Notes: a model not told the origin generated them from the sequence alone. A stretch of 64,000 nt of DNA from Subtercola sp. PAMC28395 (GCF_018889995.1 NZ_CP076547.1:1736001-1800000); one strand, 5' to 3'; positions 8,503 through 17,663 are shown, numbered from the stretch's first letter. Numbers and translations: made by a program.

Positions 8503-9753
8503 GTGACTCGACTTTCATCAAACCGGCGAGCGGGGTTGGTGGCAGCTGGCGCATTGCTGGCTGCTACTGCGATGATTCTGACGGCGGGCCCGGCGCAAGC
8601 CGCGACGACCCTCTCGGGGCCGGTCGATCTGGGGACCGCTGGAACCTATGGTGTCCTCGGCGCAAGCGCGGTGACGAATACTGGCCCGACTGTTGTCACT
8701 GGTGATGTCGGGGTGAGCCCCGGAACGTCGATAACTGGCTTCAGCGGCGCACCCAACGGGACATACACGGGAAGTCTGCATCAAACCGATCCTGCTGCAG
8801 CTCAAGCCCAGAACGATCTGACGACAGCGTTCAACGCTGCCGCCGGGCTCACCCCGACAACGTCGGGACTCAGCGAGATGAACGGGCTGTCGTTGACACC
8901 AGGGGTGTACTCCGGGGGTGCACTTTCGCTGGCGAACAACGGCACCCTCACTCTTGCTGGTAGCGCAAGCTCGGTGTGGGTGTTCCAGGCAGCCAGCACG
9001 CTGACCATCGGTTCGGGTACCCACATCCTGATCACGGGAGGTGCGTCCGGATGCAACGTGTTCTGGGAGGTAGGCAGCTCTGCAACACTGGGGACCAGCG
9101 CCCAATTCCAAGGCACCGTGCTCGCCGCCCAGTCCATCACCGCGACCACTGGTGCAACGATCGTCGGCCGGCTCCTCGCCGCCAACGCAGCCGTAACCTT
9201 GGACACGAACACCATCACCGTGCCAACCGGCTGTCCGGCCGCTGGCACACCGACCAGCAGCCCCAGCCCAGAGATCACGTCCGGAACGCCACCGACTGCA
9301 ACAGAAGGCACCCCCTACACCTTCACTGTCACCGCAACTGGGACACCAGCCCCCGTCTTCACGGTCACGGCCGGGTCGCTCCCGGCCGGGCTCACCCTCA
9401 ACGGAACAACAGGCCAGATCACCGGAACACCGACGACCCCAGGCTCGTCAACAGTGACACTCACAGCCAGCAACGGCATCACGCCGAACACATCCGCGAT
9501 CTACACCATCCAGACACAAGCCGCTGCGACACCGACACCGACGCCAACAGCAACCACACCTGCTGCGACACCGACGCCGACCGTTGCTGCCATCACCATC
9601 GCTTCGAACAGTGGCGGCAGCAGTGGCTCAGCCGAGCACCTCGCTGCCACCGGGATGGATGTGGCGCTGCCTATCGGCGTCGGAATCGCTCTGGCACTGA
9701 TCGGCACGACCATACTGCTCCTTCGCCGTCGCAGTGCGCGAACGCACTCGTAG
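8503..9753 (+). CDS. Secreted ice-binding-like (DUF3494) protein with Ig-like domain and LAATG sorting signal
   Basis: The 416-residue protein starts at a GTG and has a Sec signal peptide (residues 1-33, ending PAQA-A). Residues about 36-245 match the DUF3494 ice-binding fold by eye: LGTAGTYGVLGASAVTNTG, GDVGVSPGTSITGF, LTPGVYSGGAL, VFQAASTLTIGSG and NVFWEVGSSATLGTSAQFQGTVLA. A putative Ig domain (about 255-345; ATGTPAPVFTVTAGSLPAGLTLN) and a Thr/Pro/Ala linker follow. It ends with LAATG at about 380, a transmembrane helix and an RRRS tail, as in LAXTG sortase-E substrates. It is probably displayed on the cell wall and may bind ice or act as an adhesin. Confidence 0.85.
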   Translation: MTRLSSNRRAGLVAAGALLAATAMILTAGPAQAATTLSGPVDLGTAGTYGVLGASAVTNTGPTVVTGDVGVSPGTSITGFSGAPNGTYTGSLHQTDPAAAQAQNDLTTAFNAAAGLTPTTSGLSEMNGLSLTPGVYSGGALSLANNGTLTLAGSASSVWVFQAASTLTIGSGTHILITGGASGCNVFWEVGSSATLGTSAQFQGTVLAAQSITATTGATIVGRLLAANAAVTLDTNTITVPTGCPAAGTPTSSPSPEITSGTPPTATEGTPYTFTVTATGTPAPVFTVTAGSLPAGLTLNGTTGQITGTPTTPGSSTVTLTASNGITPNTSAIYTIQTQAAATPTPTPTATTPAATPTPTVAAITIASNSGGSSGSAEHLAATGMDVALPIGVGIALALIGTTILLLRRRSARTHS

Positions 9754-10012
9754 CTGCCACCGACTGATCAACACGGGCAGAGACGCTTTCACCCTGCATC
9801 AGGCCCCAGAGCTAGGAGCCATCTCACAAGAGATTTCATCCAAGATGGTCCCGTCTCTCATCACGACGCCAAGCGATCACAGAGCACCGCCTCACACCGA
9901 TCACCCTGACGAGTGAGGCCTCGGGTCTGCGAGCAAGAGTGGGCCGCTGATCCATCCGTCTCTGCTCCACCAGCCACCGGCCCCACTGCCCACAGGGTTC
10001 GCTGAATCGCGA

Positions 10013-11365
10013 TCAGGCGCGGGTCGCGCTCGCGAGGTGGGTCGCGATGTCGTCGAACTCACCCTTCACCAGGCCCGCCGTGACCCGAACGTGCTCACCC
10101 GCAGCCAGGCCCGCCGGCGCGGTGAAGGAGCTCGCCAAGAACGGGGTCCCGGCAGCGACGCGGATCCCGCTCGCCGCGAGTGAGACGATCGCCGCCTTCT
10201 CATCGGAGACGGGCAGCCAGAGGTTGATGCCGTCTGCGATGTCCAACTCCACGCCGTGCCGGGCCAACGCAGCACCGAGTTCGACCTGACGCAGCTGGTA
10301 CGTGCGCCGGGCCGCCGACACCTGCGCAACAGACTCGCGCGCCGTGAGGAGCTCGTAGAGAATGACCTGCAGCATTCTCGACGTCCAGCCCGGCCCGAGC
10401 ATCCGTCTCGCCACAATGCGGTCGATCAGGGCTGTCGGCCCGGCCAGAGCACCGATTCGCAGGTCGGGGCCGTGCGACTTTGCATAGCTGCGAACGTGCA
10501 GGGTGCGGTGGGGCAGCCAGGTGCCGATGCTCGTTGCCGGGGCTCCGCTGATTTCGCCCGAATGGTCGTCTTCGATGATCACAGGGTCGGTCAGGTGCGA
10601 GTGCGACCGCAGCAGGCCCACGAGTTCACGGGCGCGTTCCTCGGTCATCGTGGCGCCGGTCGGGTTCTGGGCCCTCGGCTGCAGGATGATCGCGGCAGGG
10701 TTCGACCGCAGAGCCGCCGCGAACGGGCCGGGCAGCATGCCGTGCCTGTCGATGGGCACAGCGACGCGCTCAGCACCGAGGTGCTCGAGCAGATCGAGAA
10801 AGGGAGGGAAACCGGGTTCTTCGATCACGACCCGGTCTCCGTAGCGGATCACCACCTCCAGTGAACGCGAGATGGCGTCGAGCGCACCGTCGGTGATGGT
10901 GAGCGATTCCGGGCTGTAGGGCCACGACGCCCGGAGGAGTCTCTCGAGCTCCGGCAGCACCCTGACGGTGAGGTAGCTGGTCGTGTCTGCGCGGGTGGGG
11001 AGGTGCTGGAAGGCCGCGGCGAGATCGGGAAGCAACTCCGGATCGGGTGTGCCTGTGGAGAGATCCAGGCGGCTCTGAACGTGCGAGCCGGCCAGCTCGG
11101 CGAAGTGCGTGGGCATCCAGCGGGTGCTCGCCTGGAGCACAAAGCTGCCTGCGCGCCCTCGCGAGGTGATCAGGCCGACGCCGGCCAGCGCCTGCCAGGC
11201 GTTCGAGACCGTAGCGGGGCTCACGCCGAGCTCTGATGCGAGTTCGCGAACCGTGGGGAGCCTGTCGCCTGAGGCGATGCCGCCGGTGCGGATCAGGCGC
11301 GAGACAGCGGCAGCGATACCCTCTGGCGACTTGTTCTCCACAGCCGCGACGATCTGCTCGATCAT
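10013..11365 (-). CDS. MocR/PdxR-type regulator (GntR HTH fused to aminotransferase-like domain)
   Basis: The 450-residue protein starts at the ATG 11365, which has AGAGGTG upstream; a GTG two codons earlier is less likely. Residues about 10-75 form a GntR winged helix (GDRLPTVRELASELGVSPATVSNAWQ). Residues about 95-445 form a fold-type I aminotransferase-like domain with PRAQNPTGATMT and a likely PLP lysine in SYAKSHGPDLRIG (about K295). It is divergent from the beta-ureidopropionase gene with 102 bp between starts, so it probably controls the pyrimidine genes. The effector could be PLP or its adduct with an amino compound such as beta-alanine (inference). Confidence 0.88.
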   Translation of the reverse strand: MIEQIVAAVENKSPEGIAAAVSRLIRTGGIASGDRLPTVRELASELGVSPATVSNAWQALAGVGLITSRGRAGSFVLQASTRWMPTHFAELAGSHVQSRLDLSTGTPDPELLPDLAAAFQHLPTRADTTSYLTVRVLPELERLLRASWPYSPESLTITDGALDAISRSLEVVIRYGDRVVIEEPGFPPFLDLLEHLGAERVAVPIDRHGMLPGPFAAALRSNPAAIILQPRAQNPTGATMTEERARELVGLLRSHSHLTDPVIIEDDHSGEISGAPATSIGTWLPHRTLHVRSYAKSHGPDLRIGALAGPTALIDRIVARRMLGPGWTSRMLQVILYELLTARESVAQVSAARRTYQLRQVELGAALARHGVELDIADGINLWLPVSDEKAAIVSLAASGIRVAAGTPFLASSFTAPAGLAAGEHVRVTAGLVKGEFDDIATHLASATRA

Positions 11366-11400
11366 GCACACCTCTTGACTTATTTACGCTCACGTCACAC

Positions 11401-11426
11401 GCTGAAACACGAGAGAAATGTTCAGC
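11401..11426. promoter_or_regulatory. Inverted repeat in the MocR/pyrimidine-gene control region
   Basis: GCTGAA (11401-11406) and TTCAGC (11421-11426) form 6-bp arms separated by 14 bases in the divergent intergenic region. The region is AT-rich compared with its surroundings (AAATAATAAC just downstream). It is a candidate operator for the adjacent MocR regulator; this is inferred from position and symmetry only. Confidence 0.4.
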
Positions 11427-11467
11427 ACAAATAATAACAAAACCGGGTTTGAAAGGAATATACACAG

Positions 11468-12316
11468 ATGACGGTCATTCGAGCAGCAATTACCCAGACC
11501 ACGTGGACGGGCGACAAAGAGTCGATGATCGCCAAGCACGAGCAGTTCGCCCGCGACGCGGCGGCCGACGGAGCCCAGGTCATCTGCTTCCAGGAGCTCT
11601 TCTACGGCCCCTACTTCGGCATCACCGAAGATGCGAAGTACTACGCCTATGCCGAACCGGCCGACGGCCCGATCGTGCAGAAGTTCGCGGCGCTCGCGAA
11701 AGAACTGAACCTGGTCATGGTGCTGCCCATCTACGAGGAAGACATGCCGGGGGTCTACTACAACACCGCTGTCGTCGTCGACGCAGACGGCACGATTCTC
11801 GGCAAGTACCGCAAGAACCACATTCCGCACGTCGAGAAGTTCTACGAGAAGTTCTACTTTCGTCCGGGCAACCTCGGGTACCCTGTCTTCCAGACCGCGG
11901 TCGGCCCGATCGGCGTCTACATCTGCTACGACAGGCACTTCCCGGAGGGGTGGCGGGAACTCGGTCTGAACGGGGCTCAGATCGTCTTCAACCCGAACGC
12001 CACCAAGCCGGGTCTCTCCAACCGCTTGTGGGAGCTCGAGCAGCCTGCTGCTGCCGGTGCGAACGGTTACTTCGTCGCCGCGCCCAACCGCGTCGGCCTC
12101 GAAGACAACGAGTACGGTGACCTCGCTGTCAACTTCTACGGCAACAGCCAGTTCGCCGATCCGCAGGGCAACATCGTCGGTGAATACGGCAGTGGCGAGA
12201 ACGAGGAGATCGTCATCCGCGACCTCGATCTCGGTCTGGTGCGGGTTGCGCGCGACAACTGGCAGTTCTATCGCGACCGCAGGCCGGAGACGTACACGTC
12301 GATCCCCAAGCCGTAG
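11468..12316 (+). CDS. Nitrilase-superfamily beta-ureidopropionase (N-carbamoyl-beta-alanine amidohydrolase)
   Basis: This enzyme hydrolyses N-carbamoyl-beta-alanine to beta-alanine, CO2 and ammonia, the third step of reductive pyrimidine degradation. The 282-residue protein has the Glu-Lys-Cys triad of carbon-nitrogen hydrolases: E43 in FQELFYGPYF, K116 in YRKNHIP and C153 in YICYDRHFPEGWR. NPNATKPGLSNRLWELEQPAAA follows the nucleophile, typical of this subfamily. An AAAGGA motif lies 11 bases before the ATG. It is followed by dihydropyrimidinase, whose product is its expected substrate. N-carbamoylputrescine amidase is related, but the context points to pyrimidines. Confidence 0.88.
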   Translation: MTVIRAAITQTTWTGDKESMIAKHEQFARDAAADGAQVICFQELFYGPYFGITEDAKYYAYAEPADGPIVQKFAALAKELNLVMVLPIYEEDMPGVYYNTAVVVDADGTILGKYRKNHIPHVEKFYEKFYFRPGNLGYPVFQTAVGPIGVYICYDRHFPEGWRELGLNGAQIVFNPNATKPGLSNRLWELEQPAAAGANGYFVAAPNRVGLEDNEYGDLAVNFYGNSQFADPQGNIVGEYGSGENEEIVIRDLDLGLVRVARDNWQFYRDRRPETYTSIPKP

Positions 12317-12331
12317 ACACCTACCCCCAGT

Positions 12332-12367
12332 CGCTGGTTGAGTAGGCCCGAAGCGCCGTATCGAGAC
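12332..12367 (+). repeat. REP-like dispersed element, copy 1
   Basis: The sequence reads CGCTGGTTGAGTAGG, a CCGAAGCG core, then CCGTATCGAGAC. It shares its two ends with elements at 18959-18996 (opposite orientation) and 62831-62857. All three are short, intergenic and close to gene ends. Confidence 0.65.
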
Positions 12368-12426
12368 TGTGCTCAGCTGAACACGATTTCGACGAGCTCA
12401 TCAGCGACCATCGAAGGAGCAGTGCG

Positions 12427-13866
12427 ATGAAGACCCTCATCACCAACGGAACAGTTGTCAATGCCACGGGAACGGCCACGGCCGACGTGCTGATCGACGG
12501 GGAGACCATCGCTGCCGTGCTCGCGCCCGGCTCCAGGCTCCTGGGTTTCGACCTCGCCGGCAGCGTCGACCGGGTGATCGACGCGCGGGGCAAGTACGTG
12601 ATCCCCGGTGGCATCGATGCGCACACGCACATGCAGATGCCGTTCGGGGGCACAGAGGCCAGCGACACGTTCGAGACCGGCACGCGTGCGGCGGCGTGGG
12701 GCGGTACCACGAGCATCGTCGACTTCGTCGTGCAGTACGCGGGTGAGAACATCCTCGACCAGTACAACCTGTGGCACCAGAAGGCCGCCGGCCAGTGCGC
12801 GATCGACTACGGCTTCCACCAGATCCTGAGCGACGTGCAAGACAGTTCGCTGACGGCGATGGATGAACTGCTGAACGAGGGCGTCTCGAGCTTCAAGCTC
12901 TTCATGGCGTACAAGGGCGTCTTTCTCAGCGACGACGGCCAGATCGTCAAGGCGATGCAGCGTGCAAGCGAGAACGGCAGCCTGATGATGATGCACGCAG
13001 AGAACGGCAGCGTGATCGACCTGCTCGTGCAGCAGTCCATTGCGCGCGGCGACACCGCGCCATACTTCCACGGCACCACCAGGCCATGGCAGGCCGAAGA
13101 AGAGGCCACTCACCGCGCGATCATGCTGGCGAACCTCACCGGCGCACCGCTGTACATCGTGCATGTGAGCGCCAAGCAGGCCGTCGAGCAGATCGCGGTC
13201 GCCCGCGACCGCGGCCAGAACGTCTTCGCCGAAACCTGCCCGCAGTACCTGTACCTTTCGCTCGAAGAGCAACTCGGTGCCAGCAGCGAGCAGTGGGGTG
13301 ACTTCGAGGGTGCGAAGTGGGTGTGCTCGACACCGCTGCGTTCCCGGGCCGAGGGGCACCAGCATCACATGTGGCAGGGACTCCGCACGAACGACCTGCA
13401 GGTGATCTCCACCGACCACTGCCCGTTCTGCATGAAGGGCCAGAAAGACATGGGAATCGGAGACTTTTCGAAGATCCCCAACGGCATCGGTTCGGTCGAG
13501 CACCGCATGGACCTCATCTACCAGGGTGTGGTGATGGGGGAGATCAGCCTTCCACGCTGGGTCGAGCTCACCTCGACCACCCCGGCACGCATGTTCGGCA
13601 TGTACGGCAAGAAGGGCGTCATCCAGCCGGGCGCCGACGGTGACGTCGTCATCTACGACCCCAACGGCCACACCTCCATCGGCATGGGTGAGGGCAAGAA
13701 GAACCATATGAACATGGACTACGCCGCGTGGGAGGGTTTCGAGATCGATGGGCGCGTCGACACCGTGATCTCCCGGGGCAAGGTCATCGTCGACGACAAC
13801 CAGTACCTCGGCACGAAGGGTGACGGCAAGTACTTCAAGCGGGGCCTTTCGCAATACCTGATTTGA
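12427..13866 (+). CDS. hydA: Dihydropyrimidinase (D-hydantoinase)
   Basis: The enzyme opens 5,6-dihydrouracil or dihydrothymine to N-carbamoyl-beta-amino acids. The 479-residue protein has the binuclear-metal signature GGIDAHTHMQ (H66, H68), SSFKLFMAYKGV with the carboxylated lysine expected at K163, MMHAEN (H190), IVHVSAKQ and STDHCPF. The length is typical of the family. The ATG is preceded by GAAGGAG. It sits between beta-ureidopropionase and an LLM oxidoreductase, so three consecutive genes could cover reduction, ring opening and decarbamoylation. Confidence 0.93.
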   Translation: MKTLITNGTVVNATGTATADVLIDGETIAAVLAPGSRLLGFDLAGSVDRVIDARGKYVIPGGIDAHTHMQMPFGGTEASDTFETGTRAAAWGGTTSIVDFVVQYAGENILDQYNLWHQKAAGQCAIDYGFHQILSDVQDSSLTAMDELLNEGVSSFKLFMAYKGVFLSDDGQIVKAMQRASENGSLMMMHAENGSVIDLLVQQSIARGDTAPYFHGTTRPWQAEEEATHRAIMLANLTGAPLYIVHVSAKQAVEQIAVARDRGQNVFAETCPQYLYLSLEEQLGASSEQWGDFEGAKWVCSTPLRSRAEGHQHHMWQGLRTNDLQVISTDHCPFCMKGQKDMGIGDFSKIPNGIGSVEHRMDLIYQGVVMGEISLPRWVELTSTTPARMFGMYGKKGVIQPGADGDVVIYDPNGHTSIGMGEGKKNHMNMDYAAWEGFEIDGRVDTVISRGKVIVDDNQYLGTKGDGKYFKRGLSQYLI

Positions 13867-13873
13867 GCCATAA

Positions 13874-13900
13874 GCGACGCGGGTTCCCGCCCGGCGTCGC
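13874..13900 (+). terminator. Intra-operon hairpin after hydA
   Basis: GCGACGC (13874-13880) and GCGTCGC (13894-13900) are perfect 7-bp arms, with GGG and CCC inside the loop able to extend pairing. The hairpin starts 8 bases after the hydA stop and is not followed by a T-run. It could be an attenuator or mRNA-stabilising structure that sets different expression of hydA and the downstream genes. Confidence 0.5.
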
Positions 13901-13941
13901 GTAGGAAACTCCACCAACCTTCGCCCAACAGAAAGAACCCC

Positions 13942-14958
13942 ATGGAATTCGGAGCAGTTCTCCAGACGCACCCGCCGGCGTCGCGCACGCTTGCGCTGGC
14001 CAAGCTCGCCGAGCAGCACGGATTCGACTACGCCTGGACCTTCGACTCGCACCTGCTCTGGCAGGAACCGTACGTCATCTACAGCCAGATCCTGAACGAG
14101 ACCCACCGCATCAAGGTGGGCCCGATGGTCACGAACCCTGCGACCCGCGACTGGACGGTCACCGCCTCGATCTTCGCCACGCTGAACGAGATGTACGGCA
14201 ACCGCACCATCTGCGGCATCGGCCGCGGCGATTCGGCGGTGCGTGCCACCAATGGCGCACCCACGACGCTCAAGACCCTGCGTGAGTCGATCCATGTCAT
14301 CCGCGAGCTGGCGAACAGCAGGCCTGTCGAATACAACGGAGCCACCGTGCAGTTCCCGTGGAGCCGCGGCTCCGAACTCGAAGTCTGGGTGGCTGCGTAC
14401 GGGCCCCTCGCGCTGAAGCTCACCGGCGAAGTCGGTGACGGCTTCATCCTCCAGCTGGCCGATCTCGACATCGCCGAATGGATGATCGGGGTCGTTCGCA
14501 AGGCGGCCGAGAATGCGGGCCGCGACCCCATGTCGATCAAGTTCTGCGTCGCAGCCCCCATGTACATCGGCGACGACTGGGAGCACATGCGGGAGCAGTG
14601 CCGCTGGTTCGGAGGCATGGTGGGCAACCACGTCGCCGACATCGTCTCGAAGTACGGCACCGATTCGTCTGTACCCACGGCGCTCACCGACTACATCAAG
14701 GCCCGCGAGGGCTACGACTACAATGAACACGGCCAGGCCGGCAACACTCACGCCGCCTTCGTGCCAGACGAGATCGTCGACCGCTTCTGCCTGCTCGGCA
14801 CCGCAGAACAGCACATCGAGAAACTCAAAGCACTCAAAGAACTCGGCGTCGACCAGTTCGCCGGGTATCTCCAGCACGACAACAAAGAAGAGACGCTCCG
14901 CGTCTACGGAGAGACGGTCATCCCGACCCTCAGAGACCACATCACGGCCACCGCATGA
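13942..14958 (+). CDS. LLM-class F420-dependent oxidoreductase in the pyrimidine locus (TIGR03842-like)
   Basis: The 338-residue protein resembles methylene-tetrahydromethanopterin reductase-like LLM enzymes. It has MEFGAVLQT at the N-terminus, DYAWTFDSHLLWQEPYV (about residues 29-45), VGPMVTNPATRDWTVTAS (about 56-73), GIGRGDSAVR (about 92-101) and WVAAYGPLALKLTGEVGDGF. The GRGDSAVR block is typical of the Mer-related branch that uses F420. Its stop overlaps the first transporter permease by 4 bp. No dihydropyrimidine dehydrogenase is encoded nearby, so this enzyme is a candidate for the missing uracil/thymine reduction. That role is inference; the family call is solid. Confidence 0.85.
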   Translation: MEFGAVLQTHPPASRTLALAKLAEQHGFDYAWTFDSHLLWQEPYVIYSQILNETHRIKVGPMVTNPATRDWTVTASIFATLNEMYGNRTICGIGRGDSAVRATNGAPTTLKTLRESIHVIRELANSRPVEYNGATVQFPWSRGSELEVWVAAYGPLALKLTGEVGDGFILQLADLDIAEWMIGVVRKAAENAGRDPMSIKFCVAAPMYIGDDWEHMREQCRWFGGMVGNHVADIVSKYGTDSSVPTALTDYIKAREGYDYNEHGQAGNTHAAFVPDEIVDRFCLLGTAEQHIEKLKALKELGVDQFAGYLQHDNKEETLRVYGETVIPTLRDHITATA

Positions 14959-15863
14959 GCGATCGCACCTCAGGCAGGCCAGAGTCGAGAGGGTCGGCGC
15001 GCATCAGCGCCCTCGTCTGGGGTCTGGTCGGCCTGATCGTGCTCGTCGTGCTGTGGGAGGGGTACAAGGCCTTCGGGCCGGCCTCCGGCGTGCAACTGTT
15101 CGACACGAGCATCCTGCCTCGTACAGACGACCGCTCGATGCCTCACCTGCTCGCGATGGTGCAGCGTGCGCTCGAACCGGTGAACTCCTCTGCCGGGTCA
15201 CAGGCGGTCTGGGTCGCGGTGGTTGCGGCTGCACTGACCAGCCTCGGCGTGGCAGCTGTGGGCTGGGCGATCGGCTCGGTGGTGGGGTTTCTGCTGGCAC
15301 TGCTCATGCAACGCCTGCAGGTCGCTGAACGCGCCGTTCTGCCGTGGCTGATTCTGAGCCAGACCGTGCCGCTGATCGCCCTCGCACCCGTGATCGTGGC
15401 CTGGGGCGGAAAGATCCAGATCGGTGCCTTCTCCTGGGACAGGTGGATGTCGGTGGCCGTCATCGCCTCCTACCTCGCGTTCTTCCCGGTGGCGGTGGGG
15501 GCGCTCCGCGGCCTGCAGTCACCCGACACCATCCACGTCGAGCTGATGCACACGTACAATGCCGGGTGGTTCAAGACCCTGCTTCACCTTCGGCTACCCG
15601 CCAGCGTGCCCTTTCTCCTGCCGGCCCTCCGTCTGGGTGCTGCGAGCGCGATCGTCGGTACGGTCGTCGCCGAGGTCTCCACCGGGTACAAGGGCGGAAT
15701 CGGGCGCATGATCATCGAATTCGCCCAATCTGGCACCTCCGACCCCGCCAAGGCCTACGCCCCGATCGCGGGCGCCGTAATCCTGGGGCTGGCCTCTGCA
15801 GGGCTTGTCGCGCTGCTCGGGCTCGCCCTCAAACGCTTCAACCGCCAGGAGGCGTCATCGTGA
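14955..15863 (+). CDS. ABC transporter permease (NitT/TauT/Thi-type), pyrimidine locus
   Basis: A 302-residue inner-membrane permease with about six hydrophobic helices. The binding-protein-dependent transport motif appears around residues 180-235 (AVGALRGLQSPDTIHVELMH.YNAG.FKTLLHLRLPASVPFLLPALRLGA). The ATG overlaps the preceding stop and its own stop overlaps the ATPase start as GTGA. It pairs with a second, different permease two genes downstream, suggesting a heterodimeric channel. With the THI5-like binding protein at 17664 it probably imports a pyrimidine or related heterocycle. Confidence 0.88.
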   Translation: MSDRTSGRPESRGSARISALVWGLVGLIVLVVLWEGYKAFGPASGVQLFDTSILPRTDDRSMPHLLAMVQRALEPVNSSAGSQAVWVAVVAAALTSLGVAAVGWAIGSVVGFLLALLMQRLQVAERAVLPWLILSQTVPLIALAPVIVAWGGKIQIGAFSWDRWMSVAVIASYLAFFPVAVGALRGLQSPDTIHVELMHTYNAGWFKTLLHLRLPASVPFLLPALRLGAASAIVGTVVAEVSTGYKGGIGRMIIEFAQSGTSDPAKAYAPIAGAVILGLASAGLVALLGLALKRFNRQEASS

Positions 15864-16702
15864 CCGACAGTACCCAGGCCCCGGCCGCACCGATCACCGC
15901 CGAGCCTGCCATCGTCGTCAGCGGGGCCAACAAGATCTTCCAGGTCGCCAAGGGCGCCGAAGTCCGGGCGCTCGACGACATCAACCTCTCCGTCGCTCCC
16001 GGCGAATTCGTCTCGCTGATCGGGCCGTCCGGGTGTGGCAAGAGCACACTGCTCCGCCTGATTGCCGACCTCGACACGGCAACCAGCGGCGACATCAGCG
16101 TGTTCGGCAAGACAGCCCGGCAGGCACGCATCGACCAGGAGTACGGAATCGCGTTCCAGAGCGCCGGGCTGCTTCCCTGGCGCACGGTTCAGGCCAACAT
16201 CGAGTTGCCCCTCGAACTCCACGGCATCGGCAAGGCCGAGCGGGCCGCTCGCGCCGAAGAGCTCATCGAACTCGTCGGCCTCACGGACTTCCGGTCGCGC
16301 TTCCCCGACCAGCTCTCCGGCGGCATGCAGCAGCGAGTCGCCATCGCCCGGTCGCTGGCCGAACGCCCGAAGCTCCTCCTGATGGATGAGCCGTTCGGTG
16401 CGCTCGACGAGATGACCAGGGAGCGCATGCAGCAGGAACTCGTGCGCATCTGCTCCGAAACGGGTGCTGCTGTAGTCTTTGTCACCCACTCGATCCCTGA
16501 GGCGGTCTTCCTCTCCGACCGGGTGGTCGTCATGTCTCCCCGCCCGGGGCGGATCGTCGACATCGTCGACATCGACCTGGGCCCCGGCACCGAGCGCAGC
16601 GAGGTTCTCCGAGATAATCCCGCCTACTACGCCGGCGTCATCGCCGTTCGCGAGGCGCTGCACGGCCGTGCAGCCGCTCCTCTGGGGGCTGATCTCCGAT
16701 GA
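15860..16702 (+). CDS. ABC transporter ATP-binding protein, pyrimidine locus
   Basis: The 280-residue ATPase starts at a GTG overlapping the upstream permease stop. It has Walker A GPSGCGKST (about residues 54-62), a Q-loop in AFQSAGLLPWRT, signature LSGGMQQR (about 150-157), Walker B LLLMDEPFGALD and an H-loop in FVTHSIPEAV. This layout is typical of nitrate/taurine/thiamin-precursor importers. Stop-start overlaps on both sides show a compact transporter operon. Confidence 0.92.
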   Translation: MTDSTQAPAAPITAEPAIVVSGANKIFQVAKGAEVRALDDINLSVAPGEFVSLIGPSGCGKSTLLRLIADLDTATSGDISVFGKTARQARIDQEYGIAFQSAGLLPWRTVQANIELPLELHGIGKAERAARAEELIELVGLTDFRSRFPDQLSGGMQQRVAIARSLAERPKLLLMDEPFGALDEMTRERMQQELVRICSETGAAVVFVTHSIPEAVFLSDRVVVMSPRPGRIVDIVDIDLGPGTERSEVLRDNPAYYAGVIAVREALHGRAAAPLGADLR

Positions 16703-17571
16703 CCAGCGAACGGGTCACGGCCCTGGCCGGGCCTTCTTCGCCTCTGGTCGCGGCGCTTCCCGGCGAATCGGTATCTCCGGTCGCAGCACAGGGCGGTGCC
16801 ACGCGCGGACAAGGAGGCCGGTGGATCGCCAGGTCGATCGTTCCTCCGCTCGTTCTGGGCCTCGCGTTCCTCCTGCTCTGGCAGCTTGCCGTGCTCGCGT
16901 TCGACATCAAGCCCTATCTGCTGCCGAGCCCGACCGACATCGCCGGCCAACTCGTCACTGTCTTTCCGTTGCTCTGGTCGTCGATGCTCGCGACAGGCCT
17001 CAATGCCCTGATTGGAGTCGTCGTCGGCGGCCTGCTCGCGGTCGTGCTGGCACTCCTGGCCTCCCGCCTCACGATCTTGGACCGGATGATCGTGCCGATC
17101 GTGGCGGGAATCGCCGTCGTGCCCATTGTCGCCGTCGCACCCATCCTGAACACGATGTTCGGCTCCACCTCTGACACTCCCAGGCGCATCGTCGTGCTGA
17201 TCGTCGTCTTCGCGCCCATCTTCATCAACACCCTGCGGGGGCTTCGCCAGGTGAGGCCGGTGCACCGCGATCTCATGCGGGCGTACGCGGCATCCGACTG
17301 GCAGCTGACCCGAACAGTCACACTGCCGGGCGCTGTGCCGTTCATCTTCACCGGGCTGCGCATCGCTGCGCCTCTCGGGGTCATCTCCGCCATCGTGGCC
17401 GAATACTTCGGCGGGCTTCAGAACGGCCTCGGTTCGCGCATCACCTCTGCCGCGGCCAACAGCGCCTACCCCCGTGCCTGGGCCTATGTGTTCGGAGCGA
17501 TCGTGCTCGGGCTCGTCTTCTACGGCGCGAGCCTGCTCCTCGAACGGCTCGCCACCCGGCGGCGTGCCTGA
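16699..17571 (+). CDS. Second ABC transporter permease, pyrimidine locus
   Basis: The 290-residue permease overlaps the ATPase gene by 4 bp. After an N-terminal extension of about 45 polar residues it has a transmembrane helix (VLGLAFLLLWQLAVLAF), a further set of helices and the EAA-like loop INTLRGLRQVRPVHRDLMRAYAASDWQ (about residues 175-200). It is clearly distinct from the permease at 14955, so this importer appears to use two different membrane subunits rather than a homodimer. Confidence 0.88.
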   Translation: MTSERVTALAGPSSPLVAALPGESVSPVAAQGGATRGQGGRWIARSIVPPLVLGLAFLLLWQLAVLAFDIKPYLLPSPTDIAGQLVTVFPLLWSSMLATGLNALIGVVVGGLLAVVLALLASRLTILDRMIVPIVAGIAVVPIVAVAPILNTMFGSTSDTPRRIVVLIVVFAPIFINTLRGLRQVRPVHRDLMRAYAASDWQLTRTVTLPGAVPFIFTGLRIAAPLGVISAIVAEYFGGLQNGLGSRITSAAANSAYPRAWAYVFGAIVLGLVFYGASLLLERLATRRRA

Positions 17572-17663
17572 CCTGCATCATCCGCGTGTCGCGCCATCCA
17601 CAGCGCACCCCTGAACCGCAACACCCACAGCACCACTGCACCACCTATCTGATGGAGGAACAG

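Noticed and set aside
11401-11410. GCTGAAACAC shared between the MocR control region and the pucG-like upstream region as a common operator
   Set aside because: A single short match between regions with different regulator types (MocR and RpiR) is not enough; coincidence is likely.
12373-14940. An 855-residue open frame opposite hydA and the LLM oxidoreductase
   Set aside because: Antisense shadow of two clear genes; no start context or recognisable domain.
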